Of a stretch of 44,750 bases of DNA, positions 35,953 through 44,750 are shown in pieces; the stretch's first letter is position 1; the number at the start of each line of letters is the position of its first letter. The DNA is from Syntrophales bacterium (GTDB taxonomy: Bacteria; Desulfobacterota; Syntrophia; Syntrophales; UBA8958). The notes beneath the pieces are model-generated. The model saw nothing but the letters and a program-made list of their open reading frames with translations. It ran no database searches and had not been told where the DNA came from. The translations under genes and the position numbers were made by a program. The DNA lies in the NCBI GenBank assembly GCA_026416455.1, contig JAOAFE010000014.1, forward strand, positions 1-44,750, read 5' to 3'.

Positions 35953-36425
35953 GCAAAACCTCCCTCTGTTATCGACTTCTTAATTCCTTCCATCCTACTT
36001 TCGGGCCCCGAAAAACATACTTGCCGACTATTATCATCGACATAAAAAAAATCAATTAAGAATGCATGGGAAGGAATCAGCTCCATCACCTTGTCTGCCC
36101 ATTCGATGACCGTCACTCCGTCACCGAAAAAGAATTCCTCGTATCCGATATTCATAAGTTCTGCCGCATCCGAGAAGCGATACACATCCACGTGATAGAG
36201 GATGAGTCGACCTCTGTATTCGTTAACGATGGTAAAGGATGGACTTGTTACCAATTCCTCTTCTGGGACGGCAAGGCCTCGAGCGATGCCTTGGGTAAAG
36301 CAAGTCTTCCCTACCCCCAACTCACCTCTTAAAGCCACCACATCTCCTTTAATCAAAGAGCTCGCCAAAAGGCAGCCAAGTCGGCAGGTCTCCTCCGGTC
36401 CCCTGGTAATGACCGAACTCTTCAT
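35943..36425 (-). CDS. tsaE: tRNA threonylcarbamoyladenosine biosynthesis ATPase TsaE
   Basis: The 160-residue product is TsaE, a P-loop ATPase of the TsaB-TsaD-TsaE complex that makes t6A37 in tRNA. It shows GELGVGKT at 34-41, TSPSFTIVNEY, HVDVYRFSDAAELMNIGYEEFF and VIEWADKV. It overlaps acpS by 4 bases (ATGA) and lysC by 10 bases. Length and motifs are normal. TsaE is at this place before lysC in other Deltaproteobacteria. Confidence 0.96.
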   Translation of the reverse strand: MKSSVITRGPEETCRLGCLLASSLIKGDVVALRGELGVGKTCFTQGIARGLAVPEEELVTSPSFTIVNEYRGRLILYHVDVYRFSDAAELMNIGYEEFFFGDGVTVIEWADKVMELIPSHAFLIDFFYVDDNSRQVCFSGPESRMEGIKKSITEGGFAWL

Positions 36426-36805
36426 TTCTGATCTCTTTCTGCTATGACAATGGCTATGGCTTCACGGGAGCTATGGGAGAGACTTAAAAGAAGCCGCCCG
36501 ACTCCCTTTTCCCTTAGGATCTCCCTAGCTCTACCCGAAAGGCATAATTCGGGTTGGCCACTTGAGGTGGTCACTACCTCTAACTCTTTCCAACTGACAG
36601 CACCCATACCCAAACCAAGGGCTTTTAAGCATGATTCCTTGGCGGCGAAACGGGCCGCGTAGTGAGGCGCAGGTTCTTTTTGTTTCTCGCAATATTCCTT
36701 TTCCCGGTCGGTAAATACCTTCTCTACGAATTTATCTCCCCGTCTTTCAAGGATTTTTCTCACCCGCTCGATTTCCACTAAATCAATACCTGTGCCGGTG
36801 ATCAT
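36422..36805 (-). CDS. acpS: Holo-[acyl-carrier-protein] synthase AcpS
   Basis: The 127-residue product transfers phosphopantetheine from CoA to ACP. It has GTGIDLVEIERV with metal-binding Asp8, HYAARFAAKESCLKALG with the conserved Glu and Lys, and a C-terminal LLLSLSHSSREAIAIVI. It overlaps folP by 4 bases upstream and tsaE downstream. It directly follows folP here, whereas cdaA, ybbR and glmM often lie between in related genomes. Complete. Confidence 0.96.
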   Translation of the reverse strand: MITGTGIDLVEIERVRKILERRGDKFVEKVFTDREKEYCEKQKEPAPHYAARFAAKESCLKALGLGMGAVSWKELEVVTTSSGQPELCLSGRAREILREKGVGRLLLSLSHSSREAIAIVIAERDQK

Positions 36806-38019
36806 AAATCTACTCCATAACGAACCGCGTCGGCAACGGAGACGACTTTTTTCATCTCTTTTACATCGTGTACACGAACGATCGCCGCCCCATTTAACAC
36901 TGCCGCCGTTACCGCTGCGGCAGTACCCTCGAGGCGTTTTTCCGGCCCCTCACCTGTTACTGCCCCAATTAAGGATTTACGGGAAACCCCAACCAGAATC
37001 GGCCGACCCAAGACTCGAAACTCTGACAGGCGTTTTAAAATCGTGTAGTTATGGCTAACAGTTTTGCCAAAACCCACCCCGGGATCGCAGACCAAATGCT
37101 CAGAAGCTATCCCCCAGCTCTCGGCGGCCTCTATTCTTTTCTTGAGGTAGAAAATGATGTCCCCCACCACATCTTCATACCTTATCTCACCCATTTGCAT
37201 GGTTTTCGGTTCGCCCCTCATGTGCATGAGAACGACTCCCGCTTTACTTTTAGCGGCAACTTCCGGCATTTCTCTATCGAAGGTAAGGGCACTTATATCA
37301 TTGATTATTTCCGCTCCTGCCTGCAAAGCGGCACGGGCTACCGATGCCTTGACGGTATCGATAGAGATCGGCACTGACGCCCGGCGGGTGAGCTCTTCGA
37401 TCACCGGAATGGTGCGTCTCATTTCTTCTTCTGCCGAGACGGGATCGGCACCGGGCCGGGAAGATTCTCCCCCTACGTCTATTATATCCGCCCCTTCCTC
37501 CATCATTTCAAGGGCGCGCGCGACGGCCTTCTCTTTGTCCCTATATTTTCCTCCATCGGAAAATGAATCGGGTGTACAGTTTAAAATACCCATGATAAGC
37601 GTTCGCTTATTTATTACCAAACTGCGACGCGCCGTCTTCCATAAAAAATCACCCGTAAGATAACGAGAAAGGGCCTCCTTTATGACGAAAGATAGCTCTT
37701 TCAAGCTTCCCGGCTGATTTGCCACCTTTTCTGCAAAACGCCGAATTTGCTTCTCTGTGCCCATGAGGAGAACATCTGTCTGCTCATCCGTACAACCGAC
37801 CGTCCCACGAGATACGGCAGCATCCCCGCCTAAGGACAGCATTTCCTGCTTTATTATATTTCCATGACGACATGAAACTTTTTTTACGAGAATGTTCAGA
37901 TGCCTCATCTTCGGCGCCATCGATTCGATCCCATAGGGATCAACACCGATGGACCCGAGCAAATCCTTAGCCTCTTTTTCATCAGTCAAGCTTAAGATTT
38001 GCAGATCCTCAAACGGCAT
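36802..38019 (-). CDS. folP: Dihydropteroate synthase with N-terminal extension
   Basis: The 405-residue product condenses pterin pyrophosphate with p-aminobenzoate in folate synthesis. The TIM-barrel domain runs from about residue 140 to the end, with [15 protein letters not shown] (Asn147), [46 protein letters not shown] and [10 protein letters not shown]. The N-terminal 135 residues ([33 protein letters not shown]) are an extension lacking in E. coli FolP but seen in several anaerobe and deltaproteobacterial homologues. Its role is unknown. The ATG at 38019 overlaps ftsH by 11 bases. Confidence 0.95.
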   Translation of the reverse strand: MPFEDLQILSLTDEKEAKDLLGSIGVDPYGIESMAPKMRHLNILVKKVSCRHGNIIKQEMLSLGGDAAVSRGTVGCTDEQTDVLLMGTEKQIRRFAEKVANQPGSLKELSFVIKEALSRYLTGDFLWKTARRSLVINKRTLIMGILNCTPDSFSDGGKYRDKEKAVARALEMMEEGADIIDVGGESSRPGADPVSAEEEMRRTIPVIEELTRRASVPISIDTVKASVARAALQAGAEIINDISALTFDREMPEVAAKSKAGVVLMHMRGEPKTMQMGEIRYEDVVGDIIFYLKKRIEAAESWGIASEHLVCDPGVGFGKTVSHNYTILKRLSEFRVLGRPILVGVSRKSLIGAVTGEGPEKRLEGTAAAVTAAVLNGAAIVRVHDVKEMKKVVSVADAVRYGVDL

Positions 38020-39820
38020 AGGATGGGGTTTTTTCTCCGAAGATGATGCGGTCTATCTCTTCTCCTGTGAGCACTTCCTTTTCCAACAGGGAAGCGGCGA
38101 GGCGGTGAAGGGTATCCATATTCTCTTGCAGTAGTTTTTTCGCCTGTTCGTAACTAGAGTTAACAATGCGCGTAATTTCGGCATCTATCTTTTCGGCCGT
38201 CTCCTCGCTATAGTCCTTGTGAACGGCAAAATCGCGACCCAAAAAAATCTGTTCTTCCTTCTTTCCGAAGCTCAAAGGCCCCATCAAATCACTCATCCCC
38301 CATTCGCACACCATTTTTCTGGCAATGTTGGTGGCTCTTTCTATATCATTGCCCGCCCCCGTGGTAAAATCCTTCAGCACCAGTTCCTCCGCTGCCCTAC
38401 CCCCTAGAAGAACGGCAATGTTTTTTAGCAGATATTCCCTGGTATAAGTGTGTCTTTCGTCCATGGGGAGTTGCTGCGTTATCCCCAAAGCTCGACCACG
38501 GGGAATGATGGTGACTTTATGAATGGGGTCGGTGCCGGGCAGGAGTCTTGCCACCAACGTATGTCCGGCCTCATGGTAAGCTGTATTCTTTTTCTCTTCA
38601 TCACTGATGACCATGCTTCTGCGTTCCGTGCCCATGAGCACCTTATCTTTTGCATACTCGAAGTCACTCAACTCTACCTTTTCCTTACCCTGGCGTGCCG
38701 CGTACAATGCTGCCTCATTGACTAGATTTTCTATGTCGGCCCCCGAAAAACCCGGTGTTCCTCGGGCGATGACCTGAAAATCCACATCTGGTGCCAGGGG
38801 TAAACGACGGGCGTGAACCTCGAGAATTTTTTCTCTCCCCTTAACATCCGGCAAAGGCACGACGACCTGGCGGTCGAACCTGCCCGGTCGCAATAAAGCC
38901 GGATCGAGGACATCCGGCCGGTTTGTGGCTGCCACCAGAATCACACCCTCATTGGACTCAAACCCATCCATCTCTACGAGGAGCTGATTCAAGGTTTGTT
39001 CCCTTTCATCATGTCCACCACCGAGGCCTGCACCGCGGTGACGCCCCACGGCATCGATCTCATCGATGAAGATGATACAGGGTGCATGTCTCTTGCCCTG
39101 GTTGAAGAGATCCCTCACCCGCGAAGCTCCAACCCCGACAAACATCTCCACAAAATCCGACCCGCTGATGGAAAGGAAAGGAACGTTTGCCTCCCCCGCT
39201 ATGGCGCGGGCAAGCAATGTTTTTCCCGTTCCCGGCGGGCCTACGAGAAGCACCCCCTTAGGAATTCTTCCTCCCAAACGGGTGTATCTTTTGGGGTCCC
39301 GCAAAAACTGGATTATTTCTTCCAGTTCTGCCTTCGCTTCGTCTATCCCTGCTACATCATCAAACGTCACCCGACGTCCCTTATCTGCTGTAAGAAGACG
39401 AGCCCGACTTTTTCCGAAGGCCATTGCTTTCCCACCGCCGCTCTGCATTTGTCGCATGAAGAAAATCCAGATACCGATCAGGAGAAGCATGGGGAACCAA
39501 GAGATGAGAACAGTCATGTACCAGGGGGATTCTTCTACTGGTTTAACGGCAATTCTTACGTTCTTGGCCATAAGGGTTTTGACCAAATCGGCGTCTTTTG
39601 GCATGTAGGTCTTAAATCCCTTACCGCTGGCCAGTTTACCAGTAATGAGTTCACCCTGGATTTGAACTTCCTTTACCTGATCCTTTTCCACGAAGGCGAG
39701 GAAGTCACTGTAGACGATCGTCTCATGCATCGTCCGCGGCTGACTAAAAAGGTGGTAAAGAAAGACAAATACCAAGCTTATTACCAGCCAGAGGGCTATG
39801 TTTTTCTGCAATGGGTTCAA
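38009..39820 (-). CDS. ftsH: ATP-dependent zinc metalloprotease FtsH
   Basis: The 603-residue product is the inner-membrane AAA+ protease. A first transmembrane helix lies at about 9-25 and a second at about 107-127, with a periplasmic loop between. Walker A GPPGTGKT is at 194-201, Walker [10 protein letters not shown] follows, then the second region of homology ([19 protein letters not shown]), and the zinc site HEAGH at 416-420. The start is TTG at 39820 with GGAGAGG upstream; no ATG is available. It lies between tilS and folP, overlapping the latter. Complete. Confidence 0.97.
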   Translation of the reverse strand: MNPLQKNIALWLVISLVFVFLYHLFSQPRTMHETIVYSDFLAFVEKDQVKEVQIQGELITGKLASGKGFKTYMPKDADLVKTLMAKNVRIAVKPVEESPWYMTVLISWFPMLLLIGIWIFFMRQMQSGGGKAMAFGKSRARLLTADKGRRVTFDDVAGIDEAKAELEEIIQFLRDPKRYTRLGGRIPKGVLLVGPPGTGKTLLARAIAGEANVPFLSISGSDFVEMFVGVGASRVRDLFNQGKRHAPCIIFIDEIDAVGRHRGAGLGGGHDEREQTLNQLLVEMDGFESNEGVILVAATNRPDVLDPALLRPGRFDRQVVVPLPDVKGREKILEVHARRLPLAPDVDFQVIARGTPGFSGADIENLVNEAALYAARQGKEKVELSDFEYAKDKVLMGTERRSMVISDEEKKNTAYHEAGHTLVARLLPGTDPIHKVTIIPRGRALGITQQLPMDERHTYTREYLLKNIAVLLGGRAAEELVLKDFTTGAGNDIERATNIARKMVCEWGMSDLMGPLSFGKKEEQIFLGRDFAVHKDYSEETAEKIDAEITRIVNSSYEQAKKLLQENMDTLHRLAASLLEKEVLTGEEIDRIIFGEKTPSYAV

Positions 39821-39874
39821 TATATTCGCACCTCTCCGTAATCGGCGTTCAATTACAATATCACGAAATCGATT

Positions 39875-41254
39875 TCAAATAATTTCTATCTTTACCACTT
39901 CTTCCGTCTCCGGCTGAAGGTGGCATCTATCGGCCACCTTTAGTCCCCCAATCCACAGTATACCTCCATCGTCCTCGATGATGGGTATCAACTTTCTTTT
40001 CGCCCGTGGTACCTTCATCTCTCCCATTATATCCTGCACCTTGCGTGAACCCTTCAATCCTAAAGGTACTATTCGGTCGCCCGGCTGCCAACTTCTCACC
40101 TTCAACGGAGGTTTTATTCTTTTTATATCCGCATATAGCACATTGGGGAGCATCATCACCCCTTGGATTTCCTTCCGGTTGCAGATGCTCGCTTTCACCA
40201 GCTGACCCGTGCCCCCGATTCTTACCTCTCCTGGAACAGAGAGGGGGTATGAAAAGCCTTCCGTTTCCTTCTCTTCCTTCCGGTAATCGAATTTTAGATT
40301 CTCATATTCCTTAACTACTCGTCCCCCGGGAACGAAAAGCACTTGACCTGGAGGCTTCGAAAAAACAATCTTTTCTACCGCTTCTATATGGCGGAAGGAG
40401 ATAGCTTTCTTGTCCGGCTTCATTGCCTCCAATAATTCTTTGATCACCCGCTTCCTTAGGGCGGGCGGAAGTTCCTTTAAACTCGCGAGAGAAATAGTTT
40501 TAATGTCATTTCTTCCCTCAACTCCCCATTGCTTCAGGACGGTCATGGTCTCCCGGGCGATGAAATGCTCTTCTTCCCTCAAAATTTCTGCCATTTGAGC
40601 CAGGGTTTCCACAATCCTTGGGTTGAATTCCTTCATTAGGAGAGGAATGAGACGATGGCGGATCCGATTTCGCAAAAATCTCTCATCGAAGTTTGAACGA
40701 TCAACGCAATATTTGATTCTCTCTCGCGCCACATAGGCGGCAATTTCTCTAGGTGAGATGCTAAGTTGAGGCCTTATGTACTTTCCCTCCCGCACGGGCT
40801 CCATACCTTTCAGACCCGCGAGACCACTCCCCCTGATGAGATTGATAAGGACGGTCTCTGCCTGGTCAAGGAGGTGATGACCGAGGGCAATTTTACGTGC
40901 TCCATATTTGGATGCGGTCTCCTCCAAAAATTTATAACGGGCCATTCGGGCCGTCTCCTCCAAAGATCGCCGCCACTCGTTCTTCAACGTCCTTATTTCT
41001 CCCCGACCCAAGACAAAAGGGAGCCCCATTTCTTCGGCCGCTTTTTTTACGAACAACGCCTCTTTTTCTGCTTCTCTTCTTAAACCATGATTGAAGTGGG
41101 CAACGACCATCGTAACTCCAAAATCGGGAGCTAAACAATTCAAAACGTGGAGCAGGGCCATAGAATCTGCCCCCCCAGAGACGGCAACGATCACACAGTC
41201 GCCTTTTTGGAGCATTTGAAACCTGATGATGTTATTCCTCACCTTCCCGATCAT
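39875..41254 (-). CDS. tilS: tRNA(Ile)-lysidine synthase TilS
   Basis: The 459-residue product makes lysidine at C34 of tRNA-Ile2, so that AUA is read as isoleucine. The PP-loop ATP site is SGGADS at 26-31, followed by VVAHFNHGLRREAEKEA, LGHHLLDQAETVLINLIRGSG and RNRIRHRLIPLL, plus the C-terminal TilS substrate-binding domain with WQPGDRIVPLGLKGSRKVQD. It starts 7 bases after the HAD gene stop and is followed, after a 54-base gap, by ftsH. Essential. Complete. Confidence 0.96.
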   Translation of the reverse strand: MIGKVRNNIIRFQMLQKGDCVIVAVSGGADSMALLHVLNCLAPDFGVTMVVAHFNHGLRREAEKEALFVKKAAEEMGLPFVLGRGEIRTLKNEWRRSLEETARMARYKFLEETASKYGARKIALGHHLLDQAETVLINLIRGSGLAGLKGMEPVREGKYIRPQLSISPREIAAYVARERIKYCVDRSNFDERFLRNRIRHRLIPLLMKEFNPRIVETLAQMAEILREEEHFIARETMTVLKQWGVEGRNDIKTISLASLKELPPALRKRVIKELLEAMKPDKKAISFRHIEAVEKIVFSKPPGQVLFVPGGRVVKEYENLKFDYRKEEKETEGFSYPLSVPGEVRIGGTGQLVKASICNRKEIQGVMMLPNVLYADIKRIKPPLKVRSWQPGDRIVPLGLKGSRKVQDIMGEMKVPRAKRKLIPIIEDDGGILWIGGLKVADRCHLQPETEEVVKIEII

Positions 41255-41261
41255 TCGCCCT

Positions 41262-41906
41262 TCATCGAAAAAAATGTTTCAACTCTTTCAGAGTGTTACA
41301 ATAATAATCTGCTTTCAGCGACTTTAAGAGCTCCGGGCGTCCCAGCCCATTCAAAAAGGCACAACTTATCATGCCCACCCTTTGAGCGAGGAGAATATCG
41401 TTTTTCCCATCCCCCACCATAACCGCCCTTTGAGGCTCGACTCGATATTTATTTAGAATGGGGCGCACCAATTCCGGGTCGGGCTTCATGTGAGGATATC
41501 GGTCTCCACCCACAATCTCTATAAAATAACCATCCAGACGGAAGTGACGGAGAATTTGCTCCACGAATTCTTGCCTTTTATTGCTTAAGACAATCTTCAA
41601 TTTTTCTCGAAAGTGAGAGAGACATTCTTCGACCCCGGGATAGATGAACGTGGAATCGAGCAGATGTTCCCGATAATGATCAAGAAATATCGCGAGCGCC
41701 TCATCTAAAAGCTCTCTCCTACCTTCGAGGGCACGTATGATCAATTCTCGCACCCCATCTCCTACGAATTCCTTGACTTTTTCTTCCGGAAGCTCGGGCA
41801 TACCCAGCCTTCGGCGCATAAAATTGACCGACCGAGATAGATCACGACCAGTTTCGGCGATCGTGCCATCTAAGTCGAAAAAGAAAAGATCTATTTCCCG
41901 TTTCAT
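41262..41906 (-). CDS. HAD-family phosphatase, phosphoglycolate phosphatase-like
   Basis: From ATG 41906 (AAGGAGAAAG just upstream) the product has 214 residues. HAD motif I is FDLDGTIAE with Asp11 and Asp13, motif II is the SNKR region, and motif IV is VGDGKNDILLA. The helical cap (residues about 18-85) resembles Gph-type phosphoglycolate phosphatases. The substrate may be 2-phosphoglycolate or another sugar phosphate; it cannot be fixed by eye. It is the first gene of the minus-strand operon and is divergent from the DUF2520 gene 48 bases away. Confidence 0.85.
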   Translation of the reverse strand: MKREIDLFFFDLDGTIAETGRDLSRSVNFMRRRLGMPELPEEKVKEFVGDGVRELIIRALEGRRELLDEALAIFLDHYREHLLDSTFIYPGVEECLSHFREKLKIVLSNKRQEFVEQILRHFRLDGYFIEIVGGDRYPHMKPDPELVRPILNKYRVEPQRAVMVGDGKNDILLAQRVGMISCAFLNGLGRPELLKSLKADYYCNTLKELKHFFR

Positions 41907-41954
41907 CTTTCTCCTTGACTTGTACAAAAAAGGGACGATTAAATTACCACGGTC

Positions 41955-42851
41955 ATGGAGAGAGAGAAAAGAGAAACTTTCACCATCATTGGCCTAGGTA
42001 AGGTGGGAACATCGATAGGTTTCCTCATACGTAAGGCGGGCTACGAAATAAAAGCGATTGCCGATCTTTCAGAAGAAGCCTTGAAGCGAGCCCATCCTTA
42101 CACGGGTGGATACATGACTACGAATGTGCTTGAAGGGGCCTCAATGGCCGATTGCATTATAATTACGACGGTGGACGATGAAATAGAAAAAACATGTCGT
42201 GCCATCGCCGTAAATGGAGGAGTAAAACCGGGCCAGAAATATATCCACATGAGTGGTGCCGGGGCACTCAGCCTTCTCCAAGAAGCCCTTGAGAGGGGAG
42301 CACAGACGGCTTGCATCCACCCTCTGCAATCCTTTGCCAGTATAGAGGGGGCCATCGCCAGCATCCCCGGCAGCATCTTCGGCATCACCGCTTCAGACCC
42401 CAGCATGGCGAAATGGGCCCAAGATTTCGTCCGTCGATTAGGGGGTGTGCCGTTCTTCATCGCCGATGGGGAGGATAAAACTCTCTATCACATCGCTGCC
42501 TGCATGGCCTCCAATTACTTGACCACCCTCATGAACTTTGTAAAAAGCATTTACCGAAGGTTGGGCATGGATGAAGACATGGCGATCAAATCTATTCTCC
42601 CCCTCGTACGGGGAACAATCAAGAACATAGAAGATAATGGCACCGTTCAGGCCCTGACGGGTCCTATTGCCCGGGGCGATGTAGGAACCATTCGGGGGCA
42701 TCTGTCCGTCCTAGAGAAGTTAATGCCCGACCTCCTCCCCTACTACTGCCTGTTGGGTCTGGCCACGGTAAAACTGGCAGAAGAAAAGGGTGTGGCCCCA
42801 AAGACACATCTAGAGACGATTGAGGTCCTGATGAAAGGAGACAAACTATGA
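41955..42851 (+). CDS. Rossmann-like/DUF2520 oxidoreductase, candidate ketopantoate reductase
   Basis: The 298-residue product has an NAD(P)-binding N-terminus ([23 protein letters not shown], residues 9-31), a helical DUF2520 C-terminal part ([38 protein letters not shown]), and looks like 6-phosphogluconate-dehydrogenase-fold reductases. Its stop overlaps the panB start by ATGA, so the two enzymes are made together. A family with this architecture includes PanG, an alternative ketopantoate reductase reported from Francisella (recalled, not checked), which would give pantoate after PanB. A role in another NAD(P)-dependent reduction is possible. No panE or ilvC is visible here. The ATG at 41955 has no clear ribosome site. 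Confidence 0.8.
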   Translation: MEREKRETFTIIGLGKVGTSIGFLIRKAGYEIKAIADLSEEALKRAHPYTGGYMTTNVLEGASMADCIIITTVDDEIEKTCRAIAVNGGVKPGQKYIHMSGAGALSLLQEALERGAQTACIHPLQSFASIEGAIASIPGSIFGITASDPSMAKWAQDFVRRLGGVPFFIADGEDKTLYHIAACMASNYLTTLMNFVKSIYRRLGMDEDMAIKSILPLVRGTIKNIEDNGTVQALTGPIARGDVGTIRGHLSVLEKLMPDLLPYYCLLGLATVKLAEEKGVAPKTHLETIEVLMKGDKL

Positions 42852-43666
42852 GTACGGAAATCAGTATTAAAAGAATAACAGCCAAGGATTTCCTGGAAAA
42901 GAAAAAGAAAGGCGAAAAAATAGTCGTAATTACAGCTTACGATTACCCTACCTCTATGGTGGCGGATCAAAGCGGCGTTGATGCCATTCTCGTCGGAGAC
43001 TCGCTGGGTATGGTCGTTTTGGGTTACGAAAGCACCCTCCCCGTTACAATGGAAGATATGATTCACCACACAAAAGCCGTAGTACGAGGCACCAAAAGGG
43101 CACTGGTGATTGGAGATATGCCCTTTATGTCTTATCAGGTTTCCGTCGAAGAAGCGGTTCGTAATGCCGGTCGTTTTCTTCAAGAGGCTGAGGCACAGGC
43201 CGTAAAACTGGAAGGTGGCAGGGAAGTAGCCGAAACGGTTCGACGTATTGTGAAGGCCGGCATTCCCGTTATGGCCCATATCGGTCTCACACCCCAATCT
43301 ATTCATCAATTAGGGGGTTTCAAGGTTCAGGGGAGAGATGTGGAAACGGCAGCCCGCCTGAAGGAGGATGCCCTTCTATTAGAAGAAGCAGGAGCCTTTT
43401 CCCTCGTTCTCGAATGTATTCCCAAAAGCCTGGCCAAGGAGATCTCCGATGCCCTTACGATTCCGACCATCGGCATAGGGGCAGGAGTACATTGCGATGG
43501 CCAGGTGCTCGTTTTCCACGATCTATTAGGTCTTTTTGAAAGGTTCGTACCAAAACATGTCAAAGTCTATGCCAATCTAAGAGAAAAGATGAAAGAAGCA
43601 ATCCTCCAATATGCCAGAGAGGTAAGGGAAGGAATCTTCCCCGACGACGATCACTCGTTCAAGTAA
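42848..43666 (+). CDS. panB: 3-methyl-2-oxobutanoate hydroxymethyltransferase (ketopantoate hydroxymethyltransferase) PanB
   Basis: The 272-residue product transfers a hydroxymethyl group from 5,10-methylene-tetrahydrofolate to 2-oxoisovalerate, giving ketopantoate for coenzyme A. Motifs: [99 protein letters not shown] ribosome site; overlaps the DUF2520 gene by 4 bases. Its stop is one base from the stop of the convergent chemoreceptor gene. Complete. Confidence 0.97.
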   Translation: MSTEISIKRITAKDFLEKKKKGEKIVVITAYDYPTSMVADQSGVDAILVGDSLGMVVLGYESTLPVTMEDMIHHTKAVVRGTKRALVIGDMPFMSYQVSVEEAVRNAGRFLQEAEAQAVKLEGGREVAETVRRIVKAGIPVMAHIGLTPQSIHQLGGFKVQGRDVETAARLKEDALLLEEAGAFSLVLECIPKSLAKEISDALTIPTIGIGAGVHCDGQVLVFHDLLGLFERFVPKHVKVYANLREKMKEAILQYAREVREGIFPDDDHSFK

Positions 43667-43667
43667 C

Positions 43668-44750
43668 TCATATCCCCACTACATGGGCCAGTTTATCAAC
43701 GATACTCTTGACGGATAGGGCCCGTTCGTTCGTCTGCCTGGCATAGGCCGCACTCTCCAAAACGTGCTTTTTCATCTCTTCCGCATATTTTCCCACTTCT
43801 ATCATAGCGGCATTCACATCTTTTACCGCCTCTTGCAGTTGAGCGGCCATTTCCCCAGCTTCCTTCGTGAATTCAGCAATTTGGAAACTCACCGTGCCAT
43901 ATTCGTTGAACTTCACTAAGGCTACATGCATTGTTTGCGACCCACCACTTACGGCCTCAATAGTACGCTTAATCATATCGAGAGAATTTTTGGCCGCCTG
44001 AGAAGAACGACGACCCAAATTCCTGATATCGGCGGAAACCACGGCAAATCCGCTGCCTGCCCCCTTTGAGCGGGCCGCTTCGACGGAGGCGTTTAGAGCA
44101 AGTAGCCTCGTTTGGAAGGCTATATCTTCTATATTGCTTAGATACTTTGACGTCTTCAGGCTCGTCTCTTGAATTTCCTTCATCATCTTTCGAGCCGTCC
44201 TCATCTGAGTGAAGGCATCCATCCCACTTACCGCCGTTGCGTCAGAGGTTTTTTTGAGGCTTTCAATTCGTTCCCGATACGCAGTGCTCAAGTTATCTAA
44301 TTCTTTCGCGTCCTGTATCGTTTCATTTAGTAATTGAAGCTGTTTTTCTCCCGCCTCAACCAGGCTTCTACTTGCTTCCGCAATCTGGTTAGCCGCTTCG
44401 GAGAATTGTTCCGCCGTGTCCTTCAACTCCCCCACCGCACGCACCACCGGCGCCGTAATCGCCCGGGCAAAATACACCCCCAAAACCAAAGCCAAAACCA
44501 CACCCAATACCGTACCACCTAAAGCCACCCCCTGAAACCACCGCGCCTGACCCAAACCAGATAACGCCACCACCTCCACTCCCCGATCCACCTCCTTACG
44601 CAACACCTCCAAAACACCACCAAAACGCACCAAAACCCCCTCCAACGAACTACCCCACACCCGCATCGCCTCATCCCTATTCCCACTAGCCAACGCCCCA
44701 AACCATAAACCCTTGCCCGCCTCCCACTCCGACCACACCACCTTCACATC
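43668..44750 (-). CDS. Methyl-accepting chemotaxis protein (5' end cut by window edge)
   Basis: At least 360 residues of a chemoreceptor are visible, read leftward from the right window edge. There is an N-terminal sensory fragment, one transmembrane helix ([21 protein letters not shown]), a short HAMP-like [16 protein letters not shown], then a signalling helix hairpin ([39 protein letters not shown]). The tip differs from the consensus by having no Glu in VVADEVR. Translation from the frame edge starts inside the protein; a GTG at 44747 could be a start only if the protein were truncated. No CheR pentapeptide. The upstream part has an unusual G+T-rich coding strand (see findings). Confidence 0.88.
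   Translation of the reverse strand, partial: DVKVVWSEWEAGKGLWFGALASGNRDEAMRVWGSSLEGVLVRFGGVLEVLRKEVDRGVEVVALSGLGQARWFQGVALGGTVLGVVLALVLGVYFARAITAPVVRAVGELKDTAEQFSEAANQIAEASRSLVEAGEKQLQLLNETIQDAKELDNLSTAYRERIESLKKTSDATAVSGMDAFTQMRTARKMMKEIQETSLKTSKYLSNIEDIAFQTRLLALNASVEAARSKGAGSGFAVVSADIRNLGRRSSQAAKNSLDMIKRTIEAVSGGSQTMHVALVKFNEYGTVSFQIAEFTKEAGEMAAQLQEAVKDVNAAMIEVGKYAEEMKKHVLESAAYARQTNERALSVKSIVDKLAHVVGI

Noticed and set aside
38996-39841. 281-codon plus-strand frame
   Set aside because: Antisense to ftsH with its complete motifs; no ribosome site or family.
42743-43309. 188-codon minus-strand frame
   Set aside because: Antisense to panB and the DUF2520 gene; shadow.

Overview
The window looks like a chromosomal contig from a Gram-negative bacterium of the former Deltaproteobacteria (Desulfobacterota-like). 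This is inferred, not proven. Evidence is the tilS-ftsH-folP...acpS-tsaE-lysC order typical of that group, the dprA-topA-trmFO order, two outer-membrane beta-barrel genes, a DksA/TraR-type protein, an orphan branched-chain-amino-acid-type binding protein and a moderate G+C content. Genes are packed tightly: many neighbours share 4-base ATGA or GTGA stop/start overlaps, and two convergent pairs have only 1 and 4 bases between their stop codons.

Region by region. Positions 1-7825 (minus strand) carry a type III-A CRISPR-Cas operon in the order cas6, a CARF protein of the NE0113/Csm6 ring-nuclease family, cas10/csm1, csm2, csm3, csm4, csm5. csm5 runs off the left edge, and no CRISPR array or cas1/cas2 lies in the window. 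Cas10 keeps its HD pair and GGDD palm motif, and Csm3 keeps its putative catalytic Asp, so target-RNA cleavage and cyclic-oligoadenylate signalling look intact. The only CARF protein seen has no HEPN nuclease motif and instead has a winged-helix-like C-terminal part with a Cys cluster. Next come an outer-membrane-protein pseudogene with two lesions (7981-8615) and a WYL-domain regulator. Positions 9675-14317 hold a Mut7-C RNase and an iron module (fur, feoA, feoB, each side of fur marked by a Fur box), followed by an unusual gene that joins a FeoB-associated Cys-rich membrane segment to an outer-membrane beta-barrel.

Positions 14490-18406 encode a DksA-like protein, an NfeD/stomatin pair and an orphan periplasmic binding protein with its own promoter, operator-like palindrome and terminator. 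A cluster of four tRNA genes (Arg-TCT, His-GTG, Arg-TCG, Lys-CTT; minus strand) ends at a hairpin terminator near 19021-19053. A secreted ASH/DUF5648 protein follows. From 20859 to 34162 a plus-strand operon encodes DprA, topoisomerase I, TrmFO, and RecC, RecB and RecD, which is a DNA uptake, recombination and repair block.

From 41906 back to 34167 the minus strand carries a housekeeping operon: a HAD phosphatase, TilS, FtsH, dihydropteroate synthase, AcpS, TsaE, aspartate kinase and a ComEA-like DNA-binding protein. ComEA and DprA together suggest natural transformation capacity. Divergent from it, a Rossmann/DUF2520 oxidoreductase overlaps panB, suggesting pantoate synthesis. The window ends in a chemoreceptor gene whose 5' part has a strikingly different base composition from its 3' part.
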